In this document: positions 40,102 through 50,455 of the stretch, piece after piece
Position numbering within the stretch: position 1 is the stretch's first letter
Layout of the letters: every line of letters begins with the position of its first letter
From: an uncultured Treponema sp.
Lineage (GTDB): Bacteria; Spirochaetota; Spirochaetia; Treponematales; Treponemataceae
DNA length: 64,000 nt
Assembly (NCBI GenBank): GCA_946186185.1
Contig: CAMHMJ010000014.1
Location: 1 to 64,000, forward strand
Direction of reading: 5' to 3'
The notes under the pieces: model-generated
The model's input: only the letters and a program-made list of their open reading frames with translations
Databases searched by the model: none
Told to the model about the DNA's origin: nothing
Translations under genes and position numbers: made by a program

Positions 40102-43071
40102 ATGAGGGAAACGACAGATAATACGAACGAACTGGACAGCTATGGTGTTTGGGTAAAACGACCTCCTCAGGATGAAAACGAGGCGGAAAATATCTTAAAC
40201 GATGATGCGTTTTCCCTCCCGAGTTTTGACGGAAGTCAGATTGTAGATGAAAACGCAATCATTCCTGATTCAAAAAAAGAATCAGATGACACAATTCCGG
40301 AAGGACTTGATATTCCAGAAGGTTTTGATATACCGGAAGATTTTTCGGTTCCTTCTATTGAAACAGCTGGTATGGCAGAAGAAGCCGTTTCAGATGAAAC
40401 TGCTGACTCTTCAGAAACAGAAGAAATTGATATAGACAGTTTTACAGATTCTGAAGATGCCGGCTCTGGAGAAATGGAAGAAATCGACCTTGATGCCTTC
40501 GGGGATTTTGATTCAGACGCCCCTTCTTCATCTGAAGGCGAAAGCGAAGTAAGCCTTGATGACTTTTTAGGCGGTGACTCCGGCTCTTCAGAAGAGATTT
40601 CCCTTGATGACTTTTTAGACGGAGATTCCTTTGAATCGGGACCAAAACCTCAAAAAGAAGACGATGTCTCAAATGACGAGGCACTTGATATCAACCTGAA
40701 CTTTAACGAATCCGAGGAAGATTCAGTTCCGACTATAGAAATTACAGAAGAATCGGAATATGAGGATTCACAGTTTGAAGAGGAAGAAGCTGAGGCTCCT
40801 CTTGAAGAACAGAAGGTTCAGATCAGTCAGAATATAGGTCCTATGGAAGAAGTTTCCCTGGATGACTTTAGTCTTGATGAAAGCGATGCAGCAACGGCAG
40901 ATGCAGCGGCGGCAGCAGTTCAGGCTCAGGCAGGCAGCGAAGAAGTAAGCCTTGATGAGTTCGGAATTGACAGCGAGGCTGGAGAAACTCCGGTAACCGA
41001 CAATGTAAGAAAAGCTAAGAAAACTGTAGTCGATTATGACCTGGCAATAACAGAAGATGATGAAATTACTTCAGCACCTTCTATAAAAGAAATAAAAGCG
41101 GATCCTAAACAAGAGGATAAGGAGACACCTACGGAAAACACAGCAGTAAACAACGAACTTCTGGAACAGATTATTCACGATCTTTCCGGATTAAAAAACG
41201 AAATTTCAGCACTCAAAAACGACCTTGCTGTATTGAAGGACAAATCTTCCTTCGAGAAGGCGCCTGGGTTTCCCGGTGCAGAGGAAAACTCTGCTGATGT
41301 CCTTGAAAGAGCTGAAGAAGAACTTGGCGGATTTTTCGGCACTAGTGATGAAGATGACACAATAGCACTTTCCGGTGATGAACTTACAAACATCATGAAT
41401 ACAGCCGACTTCACTGAAGAAGTTGCAGGGGAAACCTTGTCAGAGGATTCACCTTTTGCAGAAGAAACTCCTGCTGAGGAAGCATCAGTTGAAGAACCGT
41501 CATTCGAAGAAGCAGCAATGGATTCCCCTGCTTTTGAAGAATCCCCTCTTGAAGAAAATAACCTTGAAGAACCGGTTTTCGAAACAAAAGAAGCGCCGGC
41601 TTTTGAAGAACCAGCAGCTGAAACAACAGAAGAAACTGCCCTTGAAGAGCCTGAAGTTCAGGAAGAAGCATCTGATTTTGACGGTGCAGCACTTGGACTT
41701 GCCGCTGCAGGTTTAGGAGCCGCTGCAATTGCAGGCGCAGCAGCCTTAAATAATTCAGAAAACGATGAAACCATTGAAGAAAATATTCCTGCAGATTCGG
41801 AAATCGATACATTTGATGAAAATGTACTTGATGAAGAAGCCTTCCGGGCACAGGAAGAAGCAAATGATGAAAGCACAGAATCTGATTCCTTTGATGATAT
41901 TGCAGACGGTCTTGTAACTGATGATATTTTTGAAGAAACAGCAGAAAGCTTTGAAGCTCCTTCAGCTGAAGAAGAAAACGCTTTTGCTTCAGATGTTCAG
42001 GACAGTGAAATCATTGATGAACCGGTGCTTGAAGAAGAAGGTTCCGTAGTTCCTGTTGAACCAGAGGAAAGTGTATTCGAACAGCCGGCTTTTGAAGAAA
42101 CTCCGATTGAAGAAGACGTTGTTTCAGAGGAAGCTATTCCGGCAGAACCAGAATTTGGGGAAGCTGCAGAAGATTTACCGGAAGAAATTGACATTCCAAA
42201 GGTTGATGATATCGCTGACGACATTGCTGATGAAACTGTAACTGAAAATGATGATATTTTTGTAGAATCTTCTAATTCCGATTTCATGAACTCCGTAACT
42301 GCTGAAGAAGACAGCATCCAGGACGGAGAACTTGAAAATGCCGATGAAGAAATGTTCGACATTCAGATTGAAGAGCCTGAACCGGAAGAACCAGTTCTTT
42401 CTGAAGAAAATGTAATGGACGACCTTCTTGGAACAGATGATTCTGTTGAAGAAAACCTTACAGATGAAAATGTAGATTACCTTAAAGAAGAAGAAATTTC
42501 TTCAATTGATGACGCACCTTTGGCAGAAGAAGTTCTCCCTGCAGAAGAAGCTGAACCTCTGACAGAAGAAGCTCTTCCGGCAGATGACATTTCACCGGAA
42601 GAAACAGGACTTGAAGAGGAAGCAGTTCCGGTTGAAGAGCCTGTATTCGGAGATGATGCACTTTCAATTGATGAAACGGTAGCAATTGACGAGCCTGTTG
42701 AAGAACCGGCTGCATTTGAAGAACCAGCTGAAGAAATGGCTGAAGAAACAGCTGCATTTGACGAAGCTCCTGTTTTCGATGTTGTAACAGACGAGTCTGC
42801 CGGTGTAGCAGCAGTTTTTGATGAACCAGTAAGCGAACCTGAAGAAGAAACAACTAGTTTCGAAGAACCTGTTTCTGAACCGGCTGTTGCTCCGGCTGCT
42901 CCTCAGGACGATTCAACTCTTCCGGGAGATTTAAAGAACGATGTAAAGAGCGTGCTTCTCTATATGGATCAGCTGCTTGAAAATCTTCCAGAAGACAAGA
43001 TCATGGAATTTGCAAAATCTGAACAGTTTGCAACATATAAAAAGCTTTTTGCAGAACTTGGTCTTTCATGA
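40102..43071 (+). CDS. Very acidic, probably disordered 989-aa protein with repeated EEISLDDF motifs and a conserved-looking C-terminal helix
   Basis: Long ORF with SD GAGAGGAA; Glu/Asp/Pro-rich repeats; C-terminus DLKNDVKSVLLYMDQLLENLPEDKIMEFAKSEQFATYKKLFAELGLS. Confidence 0.85.
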   Translation: MRETTDNTNELDSYGVWVKRPPQDENEAENILNDDAFSLPSFDGSQIVDENAIIPDSKKESDDTIPEGLDIPEGFDIPEDFSVPSIETAGMAEEAVSDETADSSETEEIDIDSFTDSEDAGSGEMEEIDLDAFGDFDSDAPSSSEGESEVSLDDFLGGDSGSSEEISLDDFLDGDSFESGPKPQKEDDVSNDEALDINLNFNESEEDSVPTIEITEESEYEDSQFEEEEAEAPLEEQKVQISQNIGPMEEVSLDDFSLDESDAATADAAAAAVQAQAGSEEVSLDEFGIDSEAGETPVTDNVRKAKKTVVDYDLAITEDDEITSAPSIKEIKADPKQEDKETPTENTAVNNELLEQIIHDLSGLKNEISALKNDLAVLKDKSSFEKAPGFPGAEENSADVLERAEEELGGFFGTSDEDDTIALSGDELTNIMNTADFTEEVAGETLSEDSPFAEETPAEEASVEEPSFEEAAMDSPAFEESPLEENNLEEPVFETKEAPAFEEPAAETTEETALEEPEVQEEASDFDGAALGLAAAGLGAAAIAGAAALNNSENDETIEENIPADSEIDTFDENVLDEEAFRAQEEANDESTESDSFDDIADGLVTDDIFEETAESFEAPSAEEENAFASDVQDSEIIDEPVLEEEGSVVPVEPEESVFEQPAFEETPIEEDVVSEEAIPAEPEFGEAAEDLPEEIDIPKVDDIADDIADETVTENDDIFVESSNSDFMNSVTAEEDSIQDGELENADEEMFDIQIEEPEPEEPVLSEENVMDDLLGTDDSVEENLTDENVDYLKEEEISSIDDAPLAEEVLPAEEAEPLTEEALPADDISPEETGLEEEAVPVEEPVFGDDALSIDETVAIDEPVEEPAAFEEPAEEMAEETAAFDEAPVFDVVTDESAGVAAVFDEPVSEPEEETTSFEEPVSEPAVAPAAPQDDSTLPGDLKNDVKSVLLYMDQLLENLPEDKIMEFAKSEQFATYKKLFAELGLS

Positions 43072-43095
43072 AATAAAGCATTCTGCTAAAATAGA

Positions 43096-43125
43096 AGACT
43101 GTCCGGTAACGGGCAGTCTTTTTTT
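43096..43125 (+). terminator. Intrinsic terminator directly abutting the next start codon
   Basis: AGACTGTCCG-gtaa-CGGGCAGTCT followed by a T run; the ATG of the next ORF is at 43126. Confidence 0.8.
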
Positions 43126-44703
43126 ATGAACGAAATTATTTTTTCAAAGGCAAAAAATTCTCTCCTTACCTGCTCTATTTCCGGGCTCCAGCTTCATTCT
43201 GCATATCAGCCAGATACGGAAGCAAAACGTTTTGTTGATTCACTTAAACCGGATTTTTCTCCTTCGGTAGTTTTTATTATTGAACCGGCACTTTCCTATA
43301 CAGCCCCTTTTCTTCGGCAGAAATTTCCGGAAAAGAAAATCTGCGCAATCCGTCTTACGAAGGGTTTTGAAGAATATGACCAGAACTTCGACAAAGTTTT
43401 TTATTTTGTATCAGACAAAGAAAGTAATTCCCTGACTTCCGACGGAAAATCCGGTTCAGAAAACTATGAAGAAAAAACAATAGATTTTGAAACTGCCCTT
43501 TTTACGTGCTTTCCGGAAATTGAACTCTGTTCAAGTCTGTTTATTGTGTGGCCGGCAAGTGAGAAAATTTTTAGTGAAAGCATAAAAAAACTTTCTGCAT
43601 CCATTAAAAATGTAATAGAAAAATCAAAAGCCTCTCTTGTTACCCAAAGTTATTTTTCAAGAAGATGGTTTTCCAACAAAATTATTTTTTATTCACAGTT
43701 AGCACATACAGTTTTTCTGAAAAAGGGAAATCAGGCTGTTGTAATGGCTGCAAGCGGACCAAGCCTTAATTCTTCTGTTCCCTCCCTGAAAAAGATGCGG
43801 AATCATTTTTATTTAATTGCCGCTTCTTCAGCCCTTGAATTTCTACTAAAAAATCAGATTATTCCGGATCTGGTAGTTTTAACAGACGGCGGTTACTGGG
43901 CAAAAAATCATCTTTTATTGAATCTGGAGAAATATGATTTTACATTTGCACTTCCAGATGAAGCGGCCTTACCCCGTTCACTTTTTAAAACCAGAAAAAT
44001 TCTCCCGCTTTTATATGAAGATTCCTCAGAAAAGGAAAAACAGATTCTGAAAAATTCAGGCATTCCGTTTTTCAGCATCTCAAGAAACGGAACTGTAAGC
44101 GGAACCCTGCTAGAAATTTCAAAAAAACTTACTTCAAATTCGATATTTGCCTTCGGGCTGGATCTGCAGGAAGGAAAAGGTAAACAGCACGCAGAGCCCA
44201 ATAAAAACGAAACCAACGATTCAAGAAAGGAAAACCGGGTTTTGAATAAAGAAACCCGGCTTACAGGACGTCGTTTCAATTCGAAAAGTCTTGAAATATA
44301 CAGAAACTGGTTTTCTTCATTAAATTCTGATGAAACTGAAAATGTATTTCGTGTAAATCCTGATTTTTCAATAAAAAATCAGCTTGGAAACATTAAGGAT
44401 ATAGACTTAAAAGATTTTGAAAAGCAGATTTCTGAGATGGGTATAGAAAAAAATCGCCCTGAAATAACAGAACATTCTGAAAAAATCCTGTCAGAAAAAG
44501 AAAGAAAGGAACTTCAAAATGAAGCAAAAAAAATGGTTGAATATTATGAAACCTCAGACCAGACTGATAAAATGCTTTTCCCGTCAGAAGTCTTATATAT
44601 AAACAAAACCCTTGATGAAAACAAAAAAAAGGAAATTCAGGAAAAGCTTCTGAAGCGAAAGAGGGCTTTTTTTGAAAAATTAAAAGGAAGTTATGATTTA
44701 TAA
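43126..44703 (+). CDS. DUF115 / Maf-like (motility-associated factor, MptE-like) protein
   Basis: 525 aa; VVMAASGPSLNSSVPSLKKMRNHFYLIAASSALEFLLKNQIIPDLVVLTDGG. Confidence 0.8.
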   Translation: MNEIIFSKAKNSLLTCSISGLQLHSAYQPDTEAKRFVDSLKPDFSPSVVFIIEPALSYTAPFLRQKFPEKKICAIRLTKGFEEYDQNFDKVFYFVSDKESNSLTSDGKSGSENYEEKTIDFETALFTCFPEIELCSSLFIVWPASEKIFSESIKKLSASIKNVIEKSKASLVTQSYFSRRWFSNKIIFYSQLAHTVFLKKGNQAVVMAASGPSLNSSVPSLKKMRNHFYLIAASSALEFLLKNQIIPDLVVLTDGGYWAKNHLLLNLEKYDFTFALPDEAALPRSLFKTRKILPLLYEDSSEKEKQILKNSGIPFFSISRNGTVSGTLLEISKKLTSNSIFAFGLDLQEGKGKQHAEPNKNETNDSRKENRVLNKETRLTGRRFNSKSLEIYRNWFSSLNSDETENVFRVNPDFSIKNQLGNIKDIDLKDFEKQISEMGIEKNRPEITEHSEKILSEKERKELQNEAKKMVEYYETSDQTDKMLFPSEVLYINKTLDENKKKEIQEKLLKRKRAFFEKLKGSYDL

Positions 44704-46288
44704 AGAGATTATACAAAGTAAAACAGGCCTTTCTGTTCCAGTTTTTAAAAGTCTTAAACCGGCTGTCTCTAAATATAATCCTGAACGAGATGCAGATAAT
44801 TTCTGCACAACCATTCCTTTCAGTTCATTTTTTCTTGTAACGGGGCTGTGTTCCGGGCTTCACATAAAAAAACTCCACCAGAAATATCCTGAAAGCGTAA
44901 TTCTTGTTCTGGAAAACTCCCGGGAGGACATTGATTTTCTGGAAAACAGATGTCCTGAAATTAGGGAAATAATTGATACCCCCGGTCTTTTCATAACCGA
45001 TTTACAGAATCTTGAAGCGGACCTCCTTCAGCTGTATATTCCTTCCCTTTACGACACATTTTATGTCTGTGAGTACAGACCCTGGACAGAGGAAAATGGT
45101 GACAGAATCGAAGAAATCCGATGCATCATACATAACGCCATTGAAAAAATAAGCGTTGATTTTTCAACACAAGTCAGGTTTGGAAAATTATGGCAGCACA
45201 ATATAATGAAAAACCTCAAAACTGCAGGAATGTCAAAAACTGCTTTCATTGCACTGGCAGAGAAAAGCCTTGCAGAAATCAAAAACAGCTCCGGAAAAAC
45301 AGCCCTGGTTCTTGCAGCAGGTCCAACCCTCGAAACAGAACTTGAAAAAATTATTGAAAACCGTTCAGAATATTTTATCATATCCACAGATACAGCCCTT
45401 TCTCCATGTTTTAAGAAAGGCATAATCCCTGACACAATCGTTTCCATTGACGGACAGTTCGTTTCTCACAGTCATTTTATGGATAAGGAAAAATTAAAGC
45501 TGGTTCCTCAATATGTTTTTGATCTTAATGCAAATCCTTCAACGGTGCGCCTTATACAAAGCTTTAATAAAAACATTATTTTTTCAAGCAGCGGCCACCC
45601 CCTTGCAATATATGCTGAAAAAACAAATGACAGGGACTGCTTTTTAAAGCTTGAAAGCGGAAGCGGAACAGTTACGATTTCGGCCCTGGATTTTGCAGTC
45701 AAATCCGGTTTTTCAAAAATTTTAGTTCTTGGAGCAGATTTTTCCTATTCAAAGGGAAAAAGCTACGCCCGGGGCACTTATCTGGATTTGCTTTATAACG
45801 CTAATTCTTCAAAAATCCTTTCCTCAGAAAACCTTTATTCAAAGCTCTACTTCAGGTCACCTTTTATAAATCTGAATGAACAAAGAGAAAACATTAAGCA
45901 TACACAGATGCTTACAAACTATGAAAACTCATTTGAAAATTATCTTTTTACCCATAATTTGATTGAAGAAAAAACTTATGGCGCACGAATAATTACAAGA
46001 AAATGTATTAAAGCCGGTGAACAGGAAGAGAGTCCTTTATCCCTTTCTGATATGAATGCAGATTTTGACTATAACTCATTCGTAAAAAAACTGAACTTAA
46101 ATATTGCGACGCTGGAAAAACTTCTGTCTTCTGAAAACTCAAAACCTTCTGTGATACCGGCGGAAGTTTTTTCTGAGCCCCTTTTTTCAGCCCTGCTTCC
46201 ATTTTGCGCAGAAAAAAGGTCTAAGAAAGTTCCTCTCTGCACTGCTTTGAAACTTGCTTTAGAAGATATTAAACGTTATACTATTTGA
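44693..46288 (+). CDS. DUF115 / Maf-like protein, second copy
   Basis: 531 aa; ALVLAAGPTLETELEKIIENRSEYFIISTDTALSPCFKKGIIPDTIVSIDGQ; overlaps the previous gene. Confidence 0.82.
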   Translation: MIYKEIIQSKTGLSVPVFKSLKPAVSKYNPERDADNFCTTIPFSSFFLVTGLCSGLHIKKLHQKYPESVILVLENSREDIDFLENRCPEIREIIDTPGLFITDLQNLEADLLQLYIPSLYDTFYVCEYRPWTEENGDRIEEIRCIIHNAIEKISVDFSTQVRFGKLWQHNIMKNLKTAGMSKTAFIALAEKSLAEIKNSSGKTALVLAAGPTLETELEKIIENRSEYFIISTDTALSPCFKKGIIPDTIVSIDGQFVSHSHFMDKEKLKLVPQYVFDLNANPSTVRLIQSFNKNIIFSSSGHPLAIYAEKTNDRDCFLKLESGSGTVTISALDFAVKSGFSKILVLGADFSYSKGKSYARGTYLDLLYNANSSKILSSENLYSKLYFRSPFINLNEQRENIKHTQMLTNYENSFENYLFTHNLIEEKTYGARIITRKCIKAGEQEESPLSLSDMNADFDYNSFVKKLNLNIATLEKLLSSENSKPSVIPAEVFSEPLFSALLPFCAEKRSKKVPLCTALKLALEDIKRYTI

Positions 46289-47631
46289 ATATGAAAAGAA
46301 AGAGTATCACAATTTACACGGTTTTAATTTCAATCATTTTTTTATTCTGCATTGTTTTTTTCGGTTACAATGTTTTTTATGAATACAGCCACGGGGAAAT
46401 CAGAACCAAAAAAACAAGTGAATTTGTTACAAAAACCATAAAAATCAACGGGGATAAAACCAATTTTAATCATCTTTTCGAAAACAAAAACGATTATGAA
46501 GCAATTTTAATCACACGAAACGGAAAAATTATCTTTTCATATCCGGATTCCTCTGTAAAAAATTTAAAAGAAACAAGTCTTGTAAAAATGTACTCTGAAA
46601 AAATCAAGACGGAAAACGCTGATTATGAAGTAAATCTTGCACTTTACGTGCTTCGCCCATCTGTAATTTTTTACTATGCACGGTTCACATTTATCGCAAT
46701 TCTTGTTGCTACCATTTTTTCATTCATACTTATTTTCTATTACCAGCTTTCAAGCAAAAAAGACGATATTGAAGAAAAAAATGCTTTTTTTGATGAAAAT
46801 AATTATGACAAAAACCTGGAAGCTTCTGGTTCTGTAGAACTAAGGGAAGAAGCTGTTCCGGAAGTATTTTCACAGCCGGAGGAAAGCTTCAGAAATCCTG
46901 TAAACAGCAGTGAAGCCGCTGTACATACAACAGATAGCACTGCTTCTCCTGCCGTATCTGTTACATCAGTAAATTCTGCTGCTCCAGATACTTCAGCATC
47001 AGGTTCAGGTACAGATGCTCCGGCAGCAGAAGTTCCGAGAGACGCAGAAACACAAAAAGAAGAATATAAAGTTCCACAGGCACCTGTTACTGAAGCAGAG
47101 TTAACGGAAACAACTCCAAACGAAGCTTCAGACCTGTTTTCAAGTATTACGGGCTTCAGCAATCAAAGCCAGCTGGAAAGCCGTCTTGAAAGCGAGATTG
47201 TTCGTGCAGCCTCGGAAGAACAGGATATCTCCCTCATTATTGCGCAGATTTCAAATCTGGATTTCTCAAGTGAATGTGGTAAGAAAATCTCAAATCTTGT
47301 ACTTTCTGAAGTTCCATTCAGAAACCTTGTCTTCAATTATGGCAGAGACGGATTTGCACTTATTAAGAAAAATACAAGCATTGAAAATGCAGAAAGCTAT
47401 TCACAGACACTTCTTTCAAAAATCCTTGGGGTTTTGAAGGAAACAACCGAAGCTGCATTACCTTGTGGAATTGGAATTTCAAGCCGCTCAATCAGAATCG
47501 TATCTGAAGGCCGAATGATAAAGGAAGCAGAGGAAGCCTTAAAGCATTCCTTTGAAGACGGCGAAAATCAGATTACAGCCTTCCATGTTGATATTGAAAA
47601 ATACAGGGAATTCTTAAGAAATCAGGCATAA
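46285..47631 (+). CDS. Two-TM membrane protein with degenerate GGDEF-like C-terminal domain
   Basis: 448 aa; SQLESRLESEI...NYGRDGFALIKK...GIGISSRS...EAEEALKHSFEDGENQITAF aligns by eye with GGDEF landmarks. Confidence 0.6.
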   Translation: MNMKRKSITIYTVLISIIFLFCIVFFGYNVFYEYSHGEIRTKKTSEFVTKTIKINGDKTNFNHLFENKNDYEAILITRNGKIIFSYPDSSVKNLKETSLVKMYSEKIKTENADYEVNLALYVLRPSVIFYYARFTFIAILVATIFSFILIFYYQLSSKKDDIEEKNAFFDENNYDKNLEASGSVELREEAVPEVFSQPEESFRNPVNSSEAAVHTTDSTASPAVSVTSVNSAAPDTSASGSGTDAPAAEVPRDAETQKEEYKVPQAPVTEAELTETTPNEASDLFSSITGFSNQSQLESRLESEIVRAASEEQDISLIIAQISNLDFSSECGKKISNLVLSEVPFRNLVFNYGRDGFALIKKNTSIENAESYSQTLLSKILGVLKETTEAALPCGIGISSRSIRIVSEGRMIKEAEEALKHSFEDGENQITAFHVDIEKYREFLRNQA

Positions 47632-47649
47632 AAAACAAATTAAACACAA

Positions 47650-47717
47650 ACTCCGAGTATTATAAAAATTCTACTTCAAAACTCGAAGTTTGGCTTAAAA
47701 TTTAAGCCCCAAAATAG
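47650..47717. repeat. Half-site or degenerate copy of the inverted-repeat family, with palindrome GGCTTAAAATTTAAGCC
   Basis: CTCCGAGTATTATAAAAATTCTACTTCAAAACTCGAAGTTTGGCTTAAAATTTAAGCCCC between convergent genes. Confidence 0.45.
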
Positions 47718-47724
47718 CAGCAGT

Positions 47725-48390
47725 CTAGTTTTCTTTTGCCTTGTCCCCGCTCTCTTCTTCAAGCTTTTTATTGTGCTCTTCCAGTTTTTTCTCAAAGGTG
47801 CTGATGTTTTTGTTATCCTTAAACTTGTCCTTCAAAACCAGAAGATTTTCTTCCGCATTTTCGTATTTTTCAAGGGCAAAAAGAATGGTGATATAATTTG
47901 AAAGCAGCTCCTGATTATCAGGATTTTCATTAACCAGAGTCTGATATTCCTGTTCGGCCTTTTCAAGCTCGCCGCTCATGGAAAGAACATAGGCGTAAGA
48001 CATTTTAAGGCTTACATTATCCTTATCCCGGGCTAACAAAAGCTTATAAACAGAAAGGGATTTTTCGTACTGCTTGTTAAGGGCATAATTGCGGGCAAGC
48101 TTGTATGAAGCCGTCCAGTAAAGCTTGCGGTTTTTCATAGCCTGCTCATAGTAGGTGCAGGCCTTGTCGTACTTACCAAGATCACTGTATGAATCAGCAA
48201 TAGTCATGTATTCATTATAAATACTTGTACGACGGGCCTGAGTTTCCCCGGGAACCGGAAGATGAAGAGATGTTGCACAGGATGCAAGAAATATAGACAA
48301 AACCACAGACAGAACAACACTGATAAAAGCATAATTCCGACAGTGCAGTTTAGCCTTCAAGTCCCGGGATTTCAAAAGAAAAACACGCAT
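47725..48390 (-). CDS. TPR-repeat lipoprotein
   Basis: 221 aa; LASC lipobox; tandem TPRs (YSDLGKYDKACTYYEQAMK...). Confidence 0.8.
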   Translation of the reverse strand: MRVFLLKSRDLKAKLHCRNYAFISVVLSVVLSIFLASCATSLHLPVPGETQARRTSIYNEYMTIADSYSDLGKYDKACTYYEQAMKNRKLYWTASYKLARNYALNKQYEKSLSVYKLLLARDKDNVSLKMSYAYVLSMSGELEKAEQEYQTLVNENPDNQELLSNYITILFALEKYENAEENLLVLKDKFKDNKNISTFEKKLEEHNKKLEEESGDKAKEN

Positions 48391-48411
48391 AATACCAGAT
48401 CTACTCCAGAA

Positions 48412-49446
48412 CTAACCAAGAACGGTGCGTTCAATTTCAAACAGCTGGCTTCGGTAAAGGCACGAAATATTGTGACCATAATCTGCAATCAGCTGAATCA
48501 TATTGCGAGGATTATCGTGTTTGTCAGTTCCGTTAAGACGGTCACCTGCATCTCCAAGACCCGGCATAATGTATGCTTTTTCATTCATTACAGGATCAAG
48601 CCACAAGGTATAGCAGGTACAGTTTTCGAGGGCTCTTGTTACACGGATTGAACCTTTGAGGGTGGAAATTGTATTAAAGAAAGTAATTGATTTTGGATGA
48701 ACACCCTGAGACTGAAGGTATTTTACAACAGTAACAAGAGAACCGCCGGTGGCGTTCATCGGATCTGCAAAAATAAGATCCTTTCCGTCAAGCTTTTCTA
48801 AATCAAAGAAGGATTTTTTCAAATCAAGGATGTATTCCATATCGGACTCACCCTTCTGGTCATTTCGGCTGATTTTGAAAAGAGCAAATGGAGTAAGGTA
48901 TCCGTGGGAAGAATATTCCTCGATTTCCTTGGAAATAATCATGCTTGGAAGGAGCGCACCACGAAGCATTACGCACATAACTGTATTTTCAATTTTATGA
49001 TCGATGTCCGGAATTTTATGAACTGCATAGTTCTGAACAGGAAAGGTTACAGGAGTCTGAACGATGATATGTCCTTTTTTATCAGAGTGCTTGTCCGTAT
49101 ATGCCATTCTGAAAAGCATTTCATAGGCTCTCTGGCTGTAATACATAAATTCCTGATGGTCAGTTTTTACGTCACGAAGCTTTGAAATTACACGACTTGC
49201 TTCTGCATGAGCACCCTCTTCCGTTTCAAAGGAATAAACCTTAATGTTCGGATGATGAGAACAGATTTTCTGCATTTCATGACCCATTTTATCGAAGCCT
49301 TCAATGATTTTCTCTTCGTTTTTAGGCTCAAAATACCGCATTGTATCCTTGAACATTACATCAAGGCTATCAAGTTCCTTCATATCTTCCGAAGTAAGAT
49401 AACCGTCTAAATCTTCAGCCTTTAAAATAATTTTCTCATCCTTCAT
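48412..49446 (-). CDS. Uracil phosphoribosyltransferase-like protein with N-terminal extension
   Basis: 344 aa; [21 protein letters not shown] loop, [16 protein letters not shown]; about 130 aa N-terminal extra. Confidence 0.8.
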   Translation of the reverse strand: MKDEKIILKAEDLDGYLTSEDMKELDSLDVMFKDTMRYFEPKNEEKIIEGFDKMGHEMQKICSHHPNIKVYSFETEEGAHAEASRVISKLRDVKTDHQEFMYYSQRAYEMLFRMAYTDKHSDKKGHIIVQTPVTFPVQNYAVHKIPDIDHKIENTVMCVMLRGALLPSMIISKEIEEYSSHGYLTPFALFKISRNDQKGESDMEYILDLKKSFFDLEKLDGKDLIFADPMNATGGSLVTVVKYLQSQGVHPKSITFFNTISTLKGSIRVTRALENCTCYTLWLDPVMNEKAYIMPGLGDAGDRLNGTDKHDNPRNMIQLIADYGHNISCLYRSQLFEIERTVLG

Positions 49447-49477
49447 AAAAACCTTCCTTATTTTTATTTATCCAGAA

Positions 49478-50455
49478 TTATATCAGTAAAAGCAGTTTAT
49501 AAAGCTGCTCCCGGTCAATCTTTATATTAGAAATCGTAAGATGCCACGGAGTTTCCTGAGTTACATCTGAATCCGTAAGTCCAAAAGCAACGGAAAGAGC
49601 CCCCCGGGCTGCAGGAACCGTTCTTGAATCCTTGAATTCAAACTCCAGATCCATCAAATACTGCTTTTTGAGCTTAGGATCCACCTTCATACTGCCTCTT
49701 ACATACAAAAGACGGAGAGTAAGGTTTGCTCCGGTAAGCATTGTAAGAAAACTCTGGGGACGGGTGGCATAAAACTTAATTTTTGGTTCTACCCTGTCTT
49801 CATCCGTAAAAGAAAGATATTCCTTTACCGGGGCAATAAGAGCAGTTTCCCCTTCCAGTGTAATATCGTTCACTTTTGCGTGATATTTTTCAACCATTCC
49901 CTTGGTATCACGGCCAAGGACAACAAGATTTTCTCCAGGAAGGCTCAAATCAAGACCGTTATTGGACCAGATACTGTATTTTTCTGATATTTCGTTCTTA
50001 TTCTTGAACTCAACGGAGCTTTCAATCCAGCCGTTTTTCCGTGTAAAAACCTTGGACTGTACAAGCTTTGGAAAATCAACCTTTCCGGAAAGCTGAAGCT
50101 CCATACTCTTCCGGCTTTTTATAAAGCCTGCGTAAACGACATCAATTCGTTTTGCTGCATTCTCTGCATTCTCATGAGTGATATCCTGAATATTAGACTC
50201 TATTATCGTAGTCATTAAGAGAGGATCTGCAGAATATGGAATCGAAAGGAAAAAGGATGACTCACTGTCCAGAAGCTCAAGAGGATCCACATAAACTGAC
50301 TGCACAGGAGCAGTTTTACAGGAAGCAAACAACCCTGCGCAGAACCACAGCAAAGAGAAACTTACAAACAAAAAGAAAGAGGCTTTTTTAGCCCCTTTCC
50401 CTTCAGCATTAAGCTTTTTCAATAGAAATACTCCATTTTCTGTCTTCTGATTCAA
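49478..50455 (-). CDS. Putative lipoprotein
   Basis: 325 aa; hydrophobic N-terminus with LFASC; overlaps the ileS 3' end. Confidence 0.7.
   Translation of the reverse strand: MNQKTENGVFLLKKLNAEGKGAKKASFFLFVSFSLLWFCAGLFASCKTAPVQSVYVDPLELLDSESSFFLSIPYSADPLLMTTIIESNIQDITHENAENAAKRIDVVYAGFIKSRKSMELQLSGKVDFPKLVQSKVFTRKNGWIESSVEFKNKNEISEKYSIWSNNGLDLSLPGENLVVLGRDTKGMVEKYHAKVNDITLEGETALIAPVKEYLSFTDEDRVEPKIKFYATRPQSFLTMLTGANLTLRLLYVRGSMKVDPKLKKQYLMDLEFEFKDSRTVPAARGALSVAFGLTDSDVTQETPWHLTISNIKIDREQLYKLLLLI

Noticed and set aside
41411-41863. Minus-strand Leu/Gln/Arg-rich ORFs opposite the acidic protein (also 41997-42362, 42482-42853)
   Set aside because: Antisense products of GAA/GCA-rich repeats; biased composition explains the open frames.
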